Origin: Ahniella sp.
GTDB lineage: Bacteria; Pseudomonadota; Gammaproteobacteria; Xanthomonadales; Ahniellaceae
Reading direction: 5' to 3'
DNA: 64,000 nucleotides
Assembly (NCBI GenBank): GCA_016712105.1
Contig: JADJRU010000008.1
Location: forward strand, 77,944-141,943
The notes beneath the pieces were generated by a model, which did not search any database, was not told the DNA's origin, and saw only the letters and a list, made by a program, of their open reading frames with translations. The stretch's first letter is position 1, and each line of letters begins with the position of its first letter. The position numbers and the translations under genes are program-made. This document shows, one piece after another, positions 9,820-18,387 of the stretch.

Positions 9820-12330
9820 ATGGACCCCGACAAACCCATCGAGCAAGGCCTGAGTTCGGAAGCGGTGCAGAAGCGCCGCATCACTTCCGGCTGGAACGAA
9901 TTGCAGAATCCGGACCGGCGCAGCACCTGGAAACTGCTCTACAACGTGCTCGCCGAACCGATGGTGTTGCTGCTGCTGGGTGCGGCAGGGATCTACCTGC
10001 TGCTCGGTGAGCCCAGTGATGCGGCGGTCCTCGGATTTTCGGTGTTCATCGTCGTCGGTCTGACCCTGGTGCAGGAGTGGCGCTCGGAGCGGGCGCTGCG
10101 CGCGCTGCGCGACTTGGGCAGCCCACGCGTCCGAACCTGTCGCGACGGGCAATGGGTCATCATTCCCGGGCGCGAACTCGTGCCCGATGATCTGGTCGAA
10201 CTTGCCGAGGGCGACCGTGTCCCGGCCGACCTGTCGATTCGCTCAGCCGCCAACCTCAGGATTGACGAATCGATGTTGACCGGCGAGTCCATGCCGGTCG
10301 AAAAGTCTGCGATCGCCTCAACAAACCCTGCCGAGGCCATCCAATTGTTTGCCGGCACGCTGGTGGTGGCCGGACACGCGCGAGCGACGGTGGTCAGCAT
10401 CGGTGCCCAGACCTCAATGGGACGGATCGGTCGAAGTCTCGGTGAGGTGCAGACGCCGCCTACGCCGCTGCAGATTGAAATGCGCCGGCTCGTGGTGTTG
10501 TTCGGGGTGCTGAGCATCGTGGCGAGTACCTTGCTCGCGGTGCTGTACGGTTTGATGCGCGGCGATTGGATGCAAGCCTTGCTGGCTGGCGTCACGCTTG
10601 CGATGGCCGTGATTCCTGAAGAGTTTCCGGTGGTGTTGACGGTCTTCCTCGCGCTGGGTGCGTGGCGCATGGCCCGGCAGAAGGTCCTCGTCCGGCGTTC
10701 CGCCGCAATCGAAGCGCTGGGTGCAGTGGGTGTGTTGTGCACCGACAAGACCGGTACGCTGACCGAGAACCGTATGGCGCTGGCCGAACTGGTCGTTGAT
10801 CCGACCGAAAATCCGCGTGTTGCCGAAACGGCGCTGCTTCGACAGGCCGCACGTGCCAGCAACACGGCCACCCGCGATCCCATGGATCGGGCGGTACTGG
10901 ATCGGGCGGTACTGGATCGGGCAGGGCAAGAGCCCGTGCCGGTCGACGCGAATCGACAACCGGTGCGGACCTATCCCCTGGGCACGATGCCGGTGTTTGC
11001 CCAGGTCTGGCGCTCGGACCTGGACGGTGGCACCGAGCTGGCCCTGAAGGGCGCGCCGGAAGTGGTGTTGTCGCTGTGTGGTCCGGACACCGGACACAAC
11101 GTTGTGCGGCTGGCGCAGATTCAGGCCATGGCTGGCCGTGGCTTGAGAGTATTGGGTGTTGCCGCGGCCACATGCCGGGCAGATCAGGGCTTGCCGGATC
11201 GGCTCGATGCACTGACCTGGCAGTGGCAAGGTTTGCTTGGGTTTGCCGACCCCTTGCGTGCCGATGTGCCGGCTGCAGTCGCCGAAGCGCAGGGTGCCGG
11301 CATCCGCGTGCTCATGCTGACCGGGGACCATGTGGATACCGCGCGTGCGATTGCCCGTCAGGCAGGGCTGGGGGCCGAACCGCGGATCGTGGCCGGACAG
11401 GATCTGGACGCCTTGTCGGATACCGAACTCGGCGCGCTGCTGGCGCGAGTCGATGGTTTTGCTCGCGTCCGGCCGGAACACAAACTCCGTATCGTGCGGG
11501 CTCTGGCGGCGGCAGGCCAGGTGACGGCGATGACCGGTGACGGGGTCAACGACGCGCCGGCGCTGCAGGCAGCGACGGTCGGGGTGGCCATGGGCCAGCG
11601 CGGGACTGAAGTGGCGCGTGAGGCTGCCTCGATCGTGTTGCTGGATGATGACTTCAGTTCGATCGTCCGCGCGGTTCGTCTGGGTCGCGCGATCTACGAA
11701 CGTATCGTGCAGGCCTCAGGCTACATCGTGGCGGTCCACGTGCCGATTGCCGGCTTGGCCCTGATGCCGCTGTTTGTGGATGCACCGCTGATCCTGCTGC
11801 CCCTGCATGTGGTGTTCCTTGAGTTGATCATCGATCCGGCGTGTTCGATCGTGTTCGAACGTGAGCCCGTACCGGCCCACATCATGTCCCGGCCGCCCAG
11901 GCCGCCGGAAGGGCGCCTGCTTCGGGCCAAGACCCTTCTGTCGAGTCTGGCCCAGGGGGTTCTGGTACTGCTGGCCTGTGTGCTGGTTCATACCCTGGCA
12001 GGGCAGGCGGGTCTGCTGCCGGGTGAGCAGGCCGGGCTGACCTTTGTGGCGCTGGTGGCCGGCAATCTGGCCCTGATTTTCCGGTTCCGGGCTGGCGCCA
12101 GGACCTGGCAGGCAGTCACCACACCGAACCCGGCACTGATGTGGGTACTTGGGTTGACGCTTCCGGGACTCGCGCTCGTGGCCCTGAACGCCCACGTGGC
12201 CACATGGTTCGGATTTGCCCCGCAACGTCTGGAAGCCTTCCTGCTCGCGGTGGCGGCGCCGGTCCTGGTGGTGGCCCTGCTGGACGGGATTCTGCGCCGA
12301 ACTGGCTCCAAACAAGCGTTTGCGGCATAA
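9820..12330 (+). CDS. P-type cation-translocating ATPase (P2-like, PEEF type)
   Basis: An inner-membrane ATPase of about 836 residues. It shows the actuator TGES motif, the phosphorylation site CTDKTGTLT (Asp about 309) and the hinge TGDGVNDAP. Helix M4 carries IPEEFPV where SERCA-type pumps have IPEGLP, and M6 reads FLELIIDPACS, so ion selectivity cannot be read as classical Ca2+ transport. The export of a divalent cation is inferred. The start at ATG 9820 lacks a ribosome binding site; an in-frame GTG lies two codons upstream. It begins 43 bases after the tricorn-like gene. A 15-bp in-frame tandem repeat lies in the nucleotide-binding domain. Confidence 0.87.
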   Translation: MDPDKPIEQGLSSEAVQKRRITSGWNELQNPDRRSTWKLLYNVLAEPMVLLLLGAAGIYLLLGEPSDAAVLGFSVFIVVGLTLVQEWRSERALRALRDLGSPRVRTCRDGQWVIIPGRELVPDDLVELAEGDRVPADLSIRSAANLRIDESMLTGESMPVEKSAIASTNPAEAIQLFAGTLVVAGHARATVVSIGAQTSMGRIGRSLGEVQTPPTPLQIEMRRLVVLFGVLSIVASTLLAVLYGLMRGDWMQALLAGVTLAMAVIPEEFPVVLTVFLALGAWRMARQKVLVRRSAAIEALGAVGVLCTDKTGTLTENRMALAELVVDPTENPRVAETALLRQAARASNTATRDPMDRAVLDRAVLDRAGQEPVPVDANRQPVRTYPLGTMPVFAQVWRSDLDGGTELALKGAPEVVLSLCGPDTGHNVVRLAQIQAMAGRGLRVLGVAAATCRADQGLPDRLDALTWQWQGLLGFADPLRADVPAAVAEAQGAGIRVLMLTGDHVDTARAIARQAGLGAEPRIVAGQDLDALSDTELGALLARVDGFARVRPEHKLRIVRALAAAGQVTAMTGDGVNDAPALQAATVGVAMGQRGTEVAREAASIVLLDDDFSSIVRAVRLGRAIYERIVQASGYIVAVHVPIAGLALMPLFVDAPLILLPLHVVFLELIIDPACSIVFEREPVPAHIMSRPPRPPEGRLLRAKTLLSSLAQGVLVLLACVLVHTLAGQAGLLPGEQAGLTFVALVAGNLALIFRFRAGARTWQAVTTPNPALMWVLGLTLPGLALVALNAHVATWFGFAPQRLEAFLLAVAAPVLVVALLDGILRRTGSKQAFAA
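10885..10923 (+). repeat. 15-bp in-frame tandem repeat in the ATPase gene
   Basis: The unit GATCGGGCGGTACTG occurs twice in full and once in part, coding DRAVL-DRAVL-DRA. Because the unit is a multiple of three, copy-number change would lengthen a surface loop of the N-domain and not switch the gene off. Confidence 0.9.
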
Positions 12331-12407
12331 TTTCCGGGTTCCGCGGCCGGCTCCGGCTGCGACTTCCCGATCAGCCCAGCCCAATCAGCCCGCCTAAGGA
12401 AAATCCC

Positions 12408-15092
12408 ATGCGTGATTCGTTCTCCGTCCTCGATACGCTGTCGGTCGGTGGCCAGTCCTACCGTTACTACTCGTTGGCCAAGTTCGGCCAGAAGTTCGAC
12501 ATCAAGCGCCTGCCGTTCTCGATGAAGATCGTGCTCGAGAACCTGCTGCGTTTCGAAGACGGTCTCAACATCACGGCGAAGGAAGTCGAGGCAGTCGCCC
12601 ACTGGGACGCCAAGGCCGAGCCGGATACCGAAATCAGCTTCATGCCGGCCCGTGTCGTGCTGCAGGATTTCACCGGCGTGCCTTGTGTCGTCGACCTCGC
12701 AGCCATGCGTGATGCCGTCACCAAACTCGGCGGCAAGCCGGAACAGATCAACCCGCTGATCCCGTCCGAACTGGTCATCGACCATTCCGTGCAGGTCGAC
12801 AAGTTCGGCACGAAGAGCTCGGTCGACGAAAACGTCGACATCGAATTCGGCCGCAACGGCGAGCGTTATTCCTTCCTGCGCTGGGGCCAGAAAGCCTTCC
12901 GCAACTTCAAGGTCGTGCCGCCGCGCACCGGCATCGTGCATCAGGTCAACCTGGAGCATCTGGCGCGTGTGGTCATGGTCGGCGAGAAAGACGGCGAACA
13001 GATCGCGTTCCCGGATACGGTGTACGGCACCGACTCGCACACCACGATGATCAACGGCATCGGCGTGCTCGGCTGGGGCGTGGGCGGTATCGAAGCCGAA
13101 GCCGCCATGCTCGGCCAGCCTTCGTCGATGCTGATTCCGCAGGTTGTGGGCTTCAAGCTCACTGGCAAGATGCCGGAAGGTGCAACGGCCACCGACCTCG
13201 TGCTCACGGTCACGCAGATGCTGCGCAAACATGGTGTGGTCGGCAAGTTCGTGGAGTTCTTCGGCCCGGGTCTCGACCACCTGGCGCTTGCCGATCGCGC
13301 CACGATCGCCAACATGGCGCCGGAATACGGCGCCACCTGCGGCATCTTCCCGATCGACGACGAAGCACTGGCTTACCTGCGCCTGTCCGGCCGCAGCGAC
13401 GATCAGATTGCTCTGGTCGAGGCTTATGCCAAGGCCCAGGGCCTGTGGCGTGATCCGGGTGCGGCCGAAGCCGATTACAGCGCCGTGCTCGAACTCGACA
13501 TGGCTGCCGTCCGGCCGTCGCTGGCTGGCCCGAAGCGTCCTCAGGACCGCGTCCTGCTCGAAGCGGTCCAGGGCAACTACGTCGAAAACCTGAAGCCGAT
13601 GGCCGACGCACGTGCCGCCAAGACGAAGGCCGCCACGCCGGGTTCGGCATCGGTGAATGGCGCCTACGACCTGAAGGACGGCGCGGTCGTGATCGCGGCG
13701 ATCACTTCCTGCACCAACACATCGAATCCGGCAGTCATGCTCGGCGCCGGTCTGCTCGCGCAGAAGGCCGTTGCCAAGGGCCTCAACGTAAAGCCATGGG
13801 TCAAGCCTTCGCTCGGACCGGGCTCGCTTGTCGTCACTGATTACCTGAAGAAAGCCGGTGTGATGGAAGCGCTGGAAGCGCTCAAGTTCAACGTCGTCGG
13901 CTACGGCTGCACCACGTGTATCGGCAACTCTGGCCCGCTGCCGGTCGAAGTGAGCAAGGGCATCGCCGACGGTGACCTCGTCGTCGCATCGGTGTTGTCG
14001 GGCAACCGCAACTTCGAAGGCCGCGTTCATTCGGAAGTGAAGATGAACTACCTCGCGTCGCCGCCACTGGTAGTGGCGTACGCCATTGCCGGCACGGTCG
14101 ATATCGATCTGACCAAGGACGCCCTGGGCACCGGCAAGGATGGTCAGCCGGTGTACCTGCGCGACATCTGGCCGAGCAACAAGGAAATCTCCGACGCGAT
14201 CCTGGCCACGATCGGCCCGGACATGTTCCACAAGAACTACGCCGACGTGTTCAAGGGCGACAGCCGCTGGAACGCCGTGCAAAGCCCGGAAGGCGATCGT
14301 TACCAGTGGGACGACGTGTCGACCTACATCAAACATCCGCCCTACTTCGAAGGCATTACCATGGAAGTCGGCAAGATCAACGACATCCATGGCGCCAAGG
14401 TGCTGGGTGTGTTCGGCGACTCGATCACGACCGACCACATCTCGCCGGCAGGCGACATCAAGGCGACCAGCCCGGCCGGCACGTTCCTGCAGGGCCGTGG
14501 CGTGACGAAGGTCGACTTCAACTCCTACGGCGCGCGTCGCGGCAACGACGACGTGATGGTGCGCGGCACCTTCGCGAACATCCGCATCAAGAACCTGATG
14601 CTCGGCGGCGAAGAAGGCGGCAACACCGTACACGTGCCGACCGGCGACAAACTCTCGATCTACGACGCCGCGCTGCGTTACAAGCAGGAAGGCACGCCGC
14701 TCGTCGTGCTCGCCGGCAAGGAATACGGCACCGGCTCGTCGCGTGACTGGGCAGCGAAGGGCACGATGTTGCTCGGCGTAAAAGCCGTCATCGCCGAGAG
14801 CTTCGAGCGTATCCACCGCTCGAACCTGGTCGGCATGGGCGTGTTGCCGCTGCAGTTCGTCGACGGCCAGAATGCGCAGACACTCGGCCTGACCGGCAAG
14901 GAAACCTTCGAGATCGCCGGTCTCAACGATGGTGCAGCGAAAGAAATCGAAGTGGTCGCCAAGGGTGAAACCGGCGACATCCGCTTCAAGGTCAAGGTGC
15001 TGCTGGCCACGCCGAAGGAAGTCGAGTTCTATCGTCACGGTGGACTGCTGCATTACGTCCTGCGTCAGCTCGCAAGCGCCAAGGCAGCCTGA
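12408..15092 (+). CDS. acnA: Aconitate hydratase A
   Basis: An 894-residue aconitase of the AcnA/IRP1 type, which interconverts citrate and isocitrate in the TCA cycle through a [4Fe-4S] cluster. The three cluster ligands are visible: Cys435 in TSCTNTSNP, and Cys501 and Cys504 in GYGCTTCIGNSG. DSHTTMINGIGVLGWG and GSSRDWAAKG are the other signatures. The start at 12408 is preceded by AAGGA eight bases upstream. The gene is intact and strongly codon-biased, consistent with high expression. It is followed by a REP-like repeat. A 1021-codon reading frame on the opposite strand is a codon-bias shadow. Confidence 0.97.
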   Translation: MRDSFSVLDTLSVGGQSYRYYSLAKFGQKFDIKRLPFSMKIVLENLLRFEDGLNITAKEVEAVAHWDAKAEPDTEISFMPARVVLQDFTGVPCVVDLAAMRDAVTKLGGKPEQINPLIPSELVIDHSVQVDKFGTKSSVDENVDIEFGRNGERYSFLRWGQKAFRNFKVVPPRTGIVHQVNLEHLARVVMVGEKDGEQIAFPDTVYGTDSHTTMINGIGVLGWGVGGIEAEAAMLGQPSSMLIPQVVGFKLTGKMPEGATATDLVLTVTQMLRKHGVVGKFVEFFGPGLDHLALADRATIANMAPEYGATCGIFPIDDEALAYLRLSGRSDDQIALVEAYAKAQGLWRDPGAAEADYSAVLELDMAAVRPSLAGPKRPQDRVLLEAVQGNYVENLKPMADARAAKTKAATPGSASVNGAYDLKDGAVVIAAITSCTNTSNPAVMLGAGLLAQKAVAKGLNVKPWVKPSLGPGSLVVTDYLKKAGVMEALEALKFNVVGYGCTTCIGNSGPLPVEVSKGIADGDLVVASVLSGNRNFEGRVHSEVKMNYLASPPLVVAYAIAGTVDIDLTKDALGTGKDGQPVYLRDIWPSNKEISDAILATIGPDMFHKNYADVFKGDSRWNAVQSPEGDRYQWDDVSTYIKHPPYFEGITMEVGKINDIHGAKVLGVFGDSITTDHISPAGDIKATSPAGTFLQGRGVTKVDFNSYGARRGNDDVMVRGTFANIRIKNLMLGGEEGGNTVHVPTGDKLSIYDAALRYKQEGTPLVVLAGKEYGTGSSRDWAAKGTMLLGVKAVIAESFERIHRSNLVGMGVLPLQFVDGQNAQTLGLTGKETFEIAGLNDGAAKEIEVVAKGETGDIRFKVKVLLATPKEVEFYRHGGLLHYVLRQLASAKAA

Positions 15093-15120
15093 TTTGGCTC
15101 AACAAGGCAAGAGCGAACTT

Positions 15121-15244
15121 CCTTCTCCCGTTCACGGGAGAAGGAGGCCGAAGGCCGGATGAGGGGACGTCTGGCCTCGAAATTGGTTCATCGCCAGATT
15201 TCCCTCATCTGCCTGTCGGCATCTTCTCCCGCAAGCGGGAGAAG
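15121..15244. repeat. REP/BIME-like element of the CTTCTCCCG family, copy 1
   Basis: Two hairpins (CCTTCTCCCG-TTCA-CGGGAGAAGG and CTTCTCCCG-CAAG-CGGGAGAAG) flank a conserved spacer containing GGCCGAAGGCCGGATGAGGG and TCCCTCATCTGCCTG. Further copies lie at 21629, 39386 and 48211, all between genes. It follows acnA and may act as a transcription end or mRNA stabiliser, which is inference. Confidence 0.85.
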
Positions 15245-15286
15245 AGTTTCTTCGACGGACACTGCCAAGAATCTGCTGTTGTCCGT

Positions 15287-15811
15287 TCACCGCGACGGAC
15301 AAGTCACCACTTCGCCGGCCGCATTCGTGCACGTGCCGGAGTGGTTCACGCCTTCATTCGAATACTGCGTGTCGCCCTGATAACTGTTGCCGGTCTGGGC
15401 ATTGGTTGCCTGGGTATTCCGCGAGCCGGCAAACGTGCCATCGGCGTTGACGGTCGTTGAACCCGATGACTGCGCTGTGCCTTGGGTGCCGCTCGCAGCA
15501 AATCCCCCCGCGCGGGTGCCGGACCCATCGGCATTCCGCTGGAACGCGCCGCCCCGTGCGGCGGTCCCGCCATTCGTGGTCTGGACGACACCTCCGCTGG
15601 CACCGGCCGCGTTGCCCTGGCCGTCCGTCGCGACCGCACCGCCGCGTGCAAAACGGCCATTGGCGCCGCTGGCTGCGCTGGCGCTACCTGCAGTGACTCC
15701 ACCTTGTGCGTTCGGTTTGGCGCCTGCGACGCGCGAACGGGACTGTGCTTCGACATCTACGCTGGCAACAAACAGGGCGAGGGCTGCGAGGGAAACGAGG
15801 ATCTTCTGCAT
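15287..15811 (-). CDS. Secreted Gly/Ala/Thr-rich low-complexity protein
   Basis: A 174-residue protein of unknown function with a clear signal peptide (MQKILVSLAALALF to VEAQS). The mature part is almost entirely Gly, Ala, Ser, Thr, Asn and Gln, built from loose repeats of the pattern A-x-GGA/GGV (for example GRFARGGAVATDG and GTAARGGAFQRNADG), and ends with a pair of cysteines (CTNAAGEVVTC) that could form one disulphide. No domain was recognised. Such composition suits a cell-surface, matrix or spacer protein. It lies between the REP element and the Spy-like gene on the same strand. Confidence 0.75.
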   Translation of the reverse strand: MQKILVSLAALALFVASVDVEAQSRSRVAGAKPNAQGGVTAGSASAASGANGRFARGGAVATDGQGNAAGASGGVVQTTNGGTAARGGAFQRNADGSGTRAGGFAASGTQGTAQSSGSTTVNADGTFAGSRNTQATNAQTGNSYQGDTQYSNEGVNHSGTCTNAAGEVVTCPSR

Positions 15812-15885
15812 GAGGTGCTCCGAATTGGAATCGTAAAGGGCCGGCGGTGTGTCCGCCGGCAGGGCAGATCAAGGCGTGAGGTCGA

Positions 15886-16356
15886 TCAAGGCGCCTGGTC
15901 GATCAGGTCGCCGACAAAGGCGTGAAGCCGCTTGCCGCGTTCCATCTTTTGGGCAAGTAACGCACGGACTTCCGATTGCTGGCGTTCGTCGAGGCTGTCG
16001 TAGAACGCCATCCGTTGGTCACGCAGGCTGCGCGCTTCGGCGAGCAGCGCAAACAAGGTGCGGTCGGCTTCGTTCGTGATCTGATGCAGGTCGGCGTCGG
16101 GTGCCAGCAGATCTGCCTGGGTGTCGGTCAGCAACACACCGATTTCCGAATGGGCCGCGCGTCGGAAGTTACGCTGATCGGCCAGCAATTGTTCCAGTTG
16201 GCTACGTTGGTCGGCGCTCAGGTCGAGCCGCGCCAGTGCGGCTTCCTGTCGTTCCAGCCAACGCGCGGCGAAGGAGTGTTGCTGCGCCAGGCTGGATCCG
16301 GCGACGGTGAGGGCCAGCGTCGTGATGCCGGCCAGAATCAGGCTGCGGGGTTTCAT
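15886..16356 (-). CDS. Spy/CpxP-like periplasmic protein
   Basis: A secreted, almost all-helical protein of 156 residues. After a signal peptide (ending near SSLAQ) it contains LDLSADQRSQLEQLLADQR, which fits the LTxxQ-type helix of Spy/CpxP and periplasmic heavy-metal-sensor relatives, and later ERQQSEVRALLAQKM. These proteins act as periplasmic chaperones or as sensors that restrain a histidine kinase. The ATG at 16356 has GGAG five bases upstream; the longer upstream frame does not look like a signal peptide. It is transcribed divergently from the adjacent response regulator, the usual cpx-like arrangement, so regulation by that pair is likely. Confidence 0.8.
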   Translation of the reverse strand: MKPRSLILAGITTLALTVAGSSLAQQHSFAARWLERQEAALARLDLSADQRSQLEQLLADQRNFRRAAHSEIGVLLTDTQADLLAPDADLHQITNEADRTLFALLAEARSLRDQRMAFYDSLDERQQSEVRALLAQKMERGKRLHAFVGDLIDQAP

Positions 16357-16534
16357 GGAGACTCCGGATGGTTGACCACCGGCTTGGTGGCAGGGACAGA
16401 TTGCGCCGCAAATGCCAATGGCCGATGTCGGATCTGCACCCAGTTGTAAGCAGATGTGAATGGATGCCCAGTCAGCAACAACTGCTTGCAGGATGGACTT
16501 GTCGCAGGCCGATCCGGCGGCGATAGTTGAAGCC

Positions 16535-17251
16535 ATGGACGAGACTCACTCCCTGTTGCTGGTCGATGACGACGCACGGCTGACCGATCTGGTCGCGCGG
16601 TATCTGAAAGAGCATGGTTATCGCGTCCGCGAAGCGGCGAATCTGGCTGGCATGCGGCGTGCGTTGGCCGAGCGGCATGTGGACTTGATCCTGCTCGATG
16701 TGGGATTGCCTGACGGCGACGGCATTCGTGCCTGCCAGCAACTCCGCACGGAAGGTGTCGATACCCCCATCATCCTGTTGACCGCGCGCGGTGATGAGAT
16801 CGATCGGGTATTGGGCCTTGAGTTCGGTGCCGATGACTACCTGTCGAAACCGGTCAGTCCACGTGAGTTGCTGGCGCGAATCCGCGCCCGTCTGCGTCGT
16901 GTGACGCCGGTGGGTGCTGCGCCCCGTGTGGGTTCGGAGCCGATCCGATTCGGGGCGTTTGCGCTCGACCTGGAGCAGCGGCAGTTGCTTCGCGACCACA
17001 CGGCGCTGCGCCTGACCAGCGGCGAGTTCGCGATTCTTGCCGCGTTGGCCGAACACGCTGGTCGACCACTCACACGGGATCACCTGATGAACCTCGCACG
17101 CGGCGAAGACTACAGTTCAGCTGATCGTTCGATCGACGTGATGGTCTCGCGGCTTCGCAAACTCATCGAGGACGATTCACGGCATCCACGGTTCCTGCAA
17201 ACCGTCTGGGGCGTCGGATACGTGCTCGTACTGAGCGGGACACCCCGATGA
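16535..17251 (+). CDS. OmpR-family two-component response regulator
   Basis: A 238-residue regulator. The receiver domain has the acidic pair LLVDDDARL, the phospho-acceptor Asp in DLILLDVGLPDGDG, TAR and the Lys in DYLSKPVSP. The C-terminal winged-helix domain ends with the signature RSIDVMVSRLRKLIEDD and VWGVGYVL. It is expected to bind DNA after phosphorylation by the kinase encoded immediately downstream (ATGA overlap). The divergent Spy/CpxP-like gene suggests an envelope-stress role. ATG 16535 is chosen because the receiver domain begins right after it. Confidence 0.93.
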   Translation: MDETHSLLLVDDDARLTDLVARYLKEHGYRVREAANLAGMRRALAERHVDLILLDVGLPDGDGIRACQQLRTEGVDTPIILLTARGDEIDRVLGLEFGADDYLSKPVSPRELLARIRARLRRVTPVGAAPRVGSEPIRFGAFALDLEQRQLLRDHTALRLTSGEFAILAALAEHAGRPLTRDHLMNLARGEDYSSADRSIDVMVSRLRKLIEDDSRHPRFLQTVWGVGYVLVLSGTPR

Positions 17252-18313
17252 GCTTGCGTACCCAGATCTGGCTGATGCTCAGCGCCGTGGTGTTGCTGGC
17301 GTTTGTGGTAGCTGCGCTGCTGTTGGCGCAACAAACCCTGTCGGGCGGCAGTCGCCAGGTGGCGGAGTGGATCGACTTTGCGGCACGTCAGGCCGACGGC
17401 GCCCGCGCCGAGGATTATCGACAACACCAGGACGGCCGAACGCCATTGCTGATGAGTCGCCGTGACCCGCCGCCGGATGAACCCTCCGTCTTGCCGCTGG
17501 CGGTGGCGGTGGTCGCGGATCTGCGTGATTGGCGCGGCGCCGATGCGGTGCGGATTGAAGGCGGCACGCGCCCGACCATCTGGATCCAGAGTGATCGGGA
17601 CCCCGCGCTCTGGCACGGCGTGCCTTTGCAAACCCTGCGCGGCAATATCGCCCGGGCGTCGTGGTGGATACTGTTGTCGTCGGCGGCCTTGATCCTGCTG
17701 GTGGGGGCCTGGTTCTCGGGCCGGATCACCCGATCCTTGTCCGAACTTGCCGATGCCGCACCCAATCTGGTCCATGGCCAGCTGAATGTCGCGAAGTCTG
17801 CCGGCGGCGCCCGCGAGGTGCGGGTGCTCGCCGAGGCACTGGAAGCCGCAGCGGCCAGTGTGCATCGTCATTACCATGCCCGCGAATCCTGGCTGACCGG
17901 CTTTTCGCACGATCTGCGCACGCCGATTGCGCGACTGAAGTTCGCCCTGGAACTGGAACCGGCCCCCGGACCAGGTGGTGATGCGCTGCCGGATGTTCGG
18001 GCCCATCGGTTGGCAGCGGCCGGATGGGGTTTGGTCCATTCAAGGTCGCCGTCTGTGCCTGGAACGGGCGCTGACGAACCTGTTGAAGAATGCCTTCGAT
18101 CACGGGGCGCAACCGATCACTGCGCGTCTGGAATCCATGACGGACGAGGTTCGAATCGTGGTCCGGAATTCAAGTCGGAAACAGTCGACCGATCACACCG
18201 GATTCGGCATGGGTCTGGCCGTGGCGCGGACCATGGCCAGCCTGCATGGCGGGCGCTTTGCGATGGTCGAGGAAGACGGCGCAGTCGAAGCGAGTCTCGT
18301 CTTGCCGGTCTGA
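17248..18313 (+). pseudogene. Sensor histidine kinase, internally deleted and frameshifted
   Basis: The gene starts inside the regulator stop codon (ATGA). The first 250 or so residues are a normal sensor kinase: a membrane helix at residues 9-29, a periplasmic loop, a second helix near residue 145, a HAMP-like stretch and the H-box FSHDLRTPIARLKFALEL. Near 17975-18035 the reading frame shifts by one, and the other frame then carries the N-box LTNLLKNAFDHG and the G-box GFGMGLAVARTMASLHGG. Only about 53 codons separate the H-box His from the N-box, roughly half the usual distance, so the second dimerisation helix and linker are missing. As written the kinase cannot work. A genuine deletion or an assembly deletion are both possible. 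Confidence 0.82.
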
Positions 18314-18387
18314 GTGCACAATGTCACTTGTGATGTGGCGTGGTTTTGTTCTACACCTTGCGCTCATTCTTGGTGCGGAGCGGCAAC

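Noticed and set aside
10885..10923. Phase variation of the P-type ATPase by its tandem repeat
   Set aside because: The unit is 15 bp, so changes keep the frame.
11988..15053. A 1021-codon reading frame opposite acnA
   Set aside because: It mirrors the codon bias of acnA, has no recognisable domain, and acnA itself is intact with all catalytic residues.
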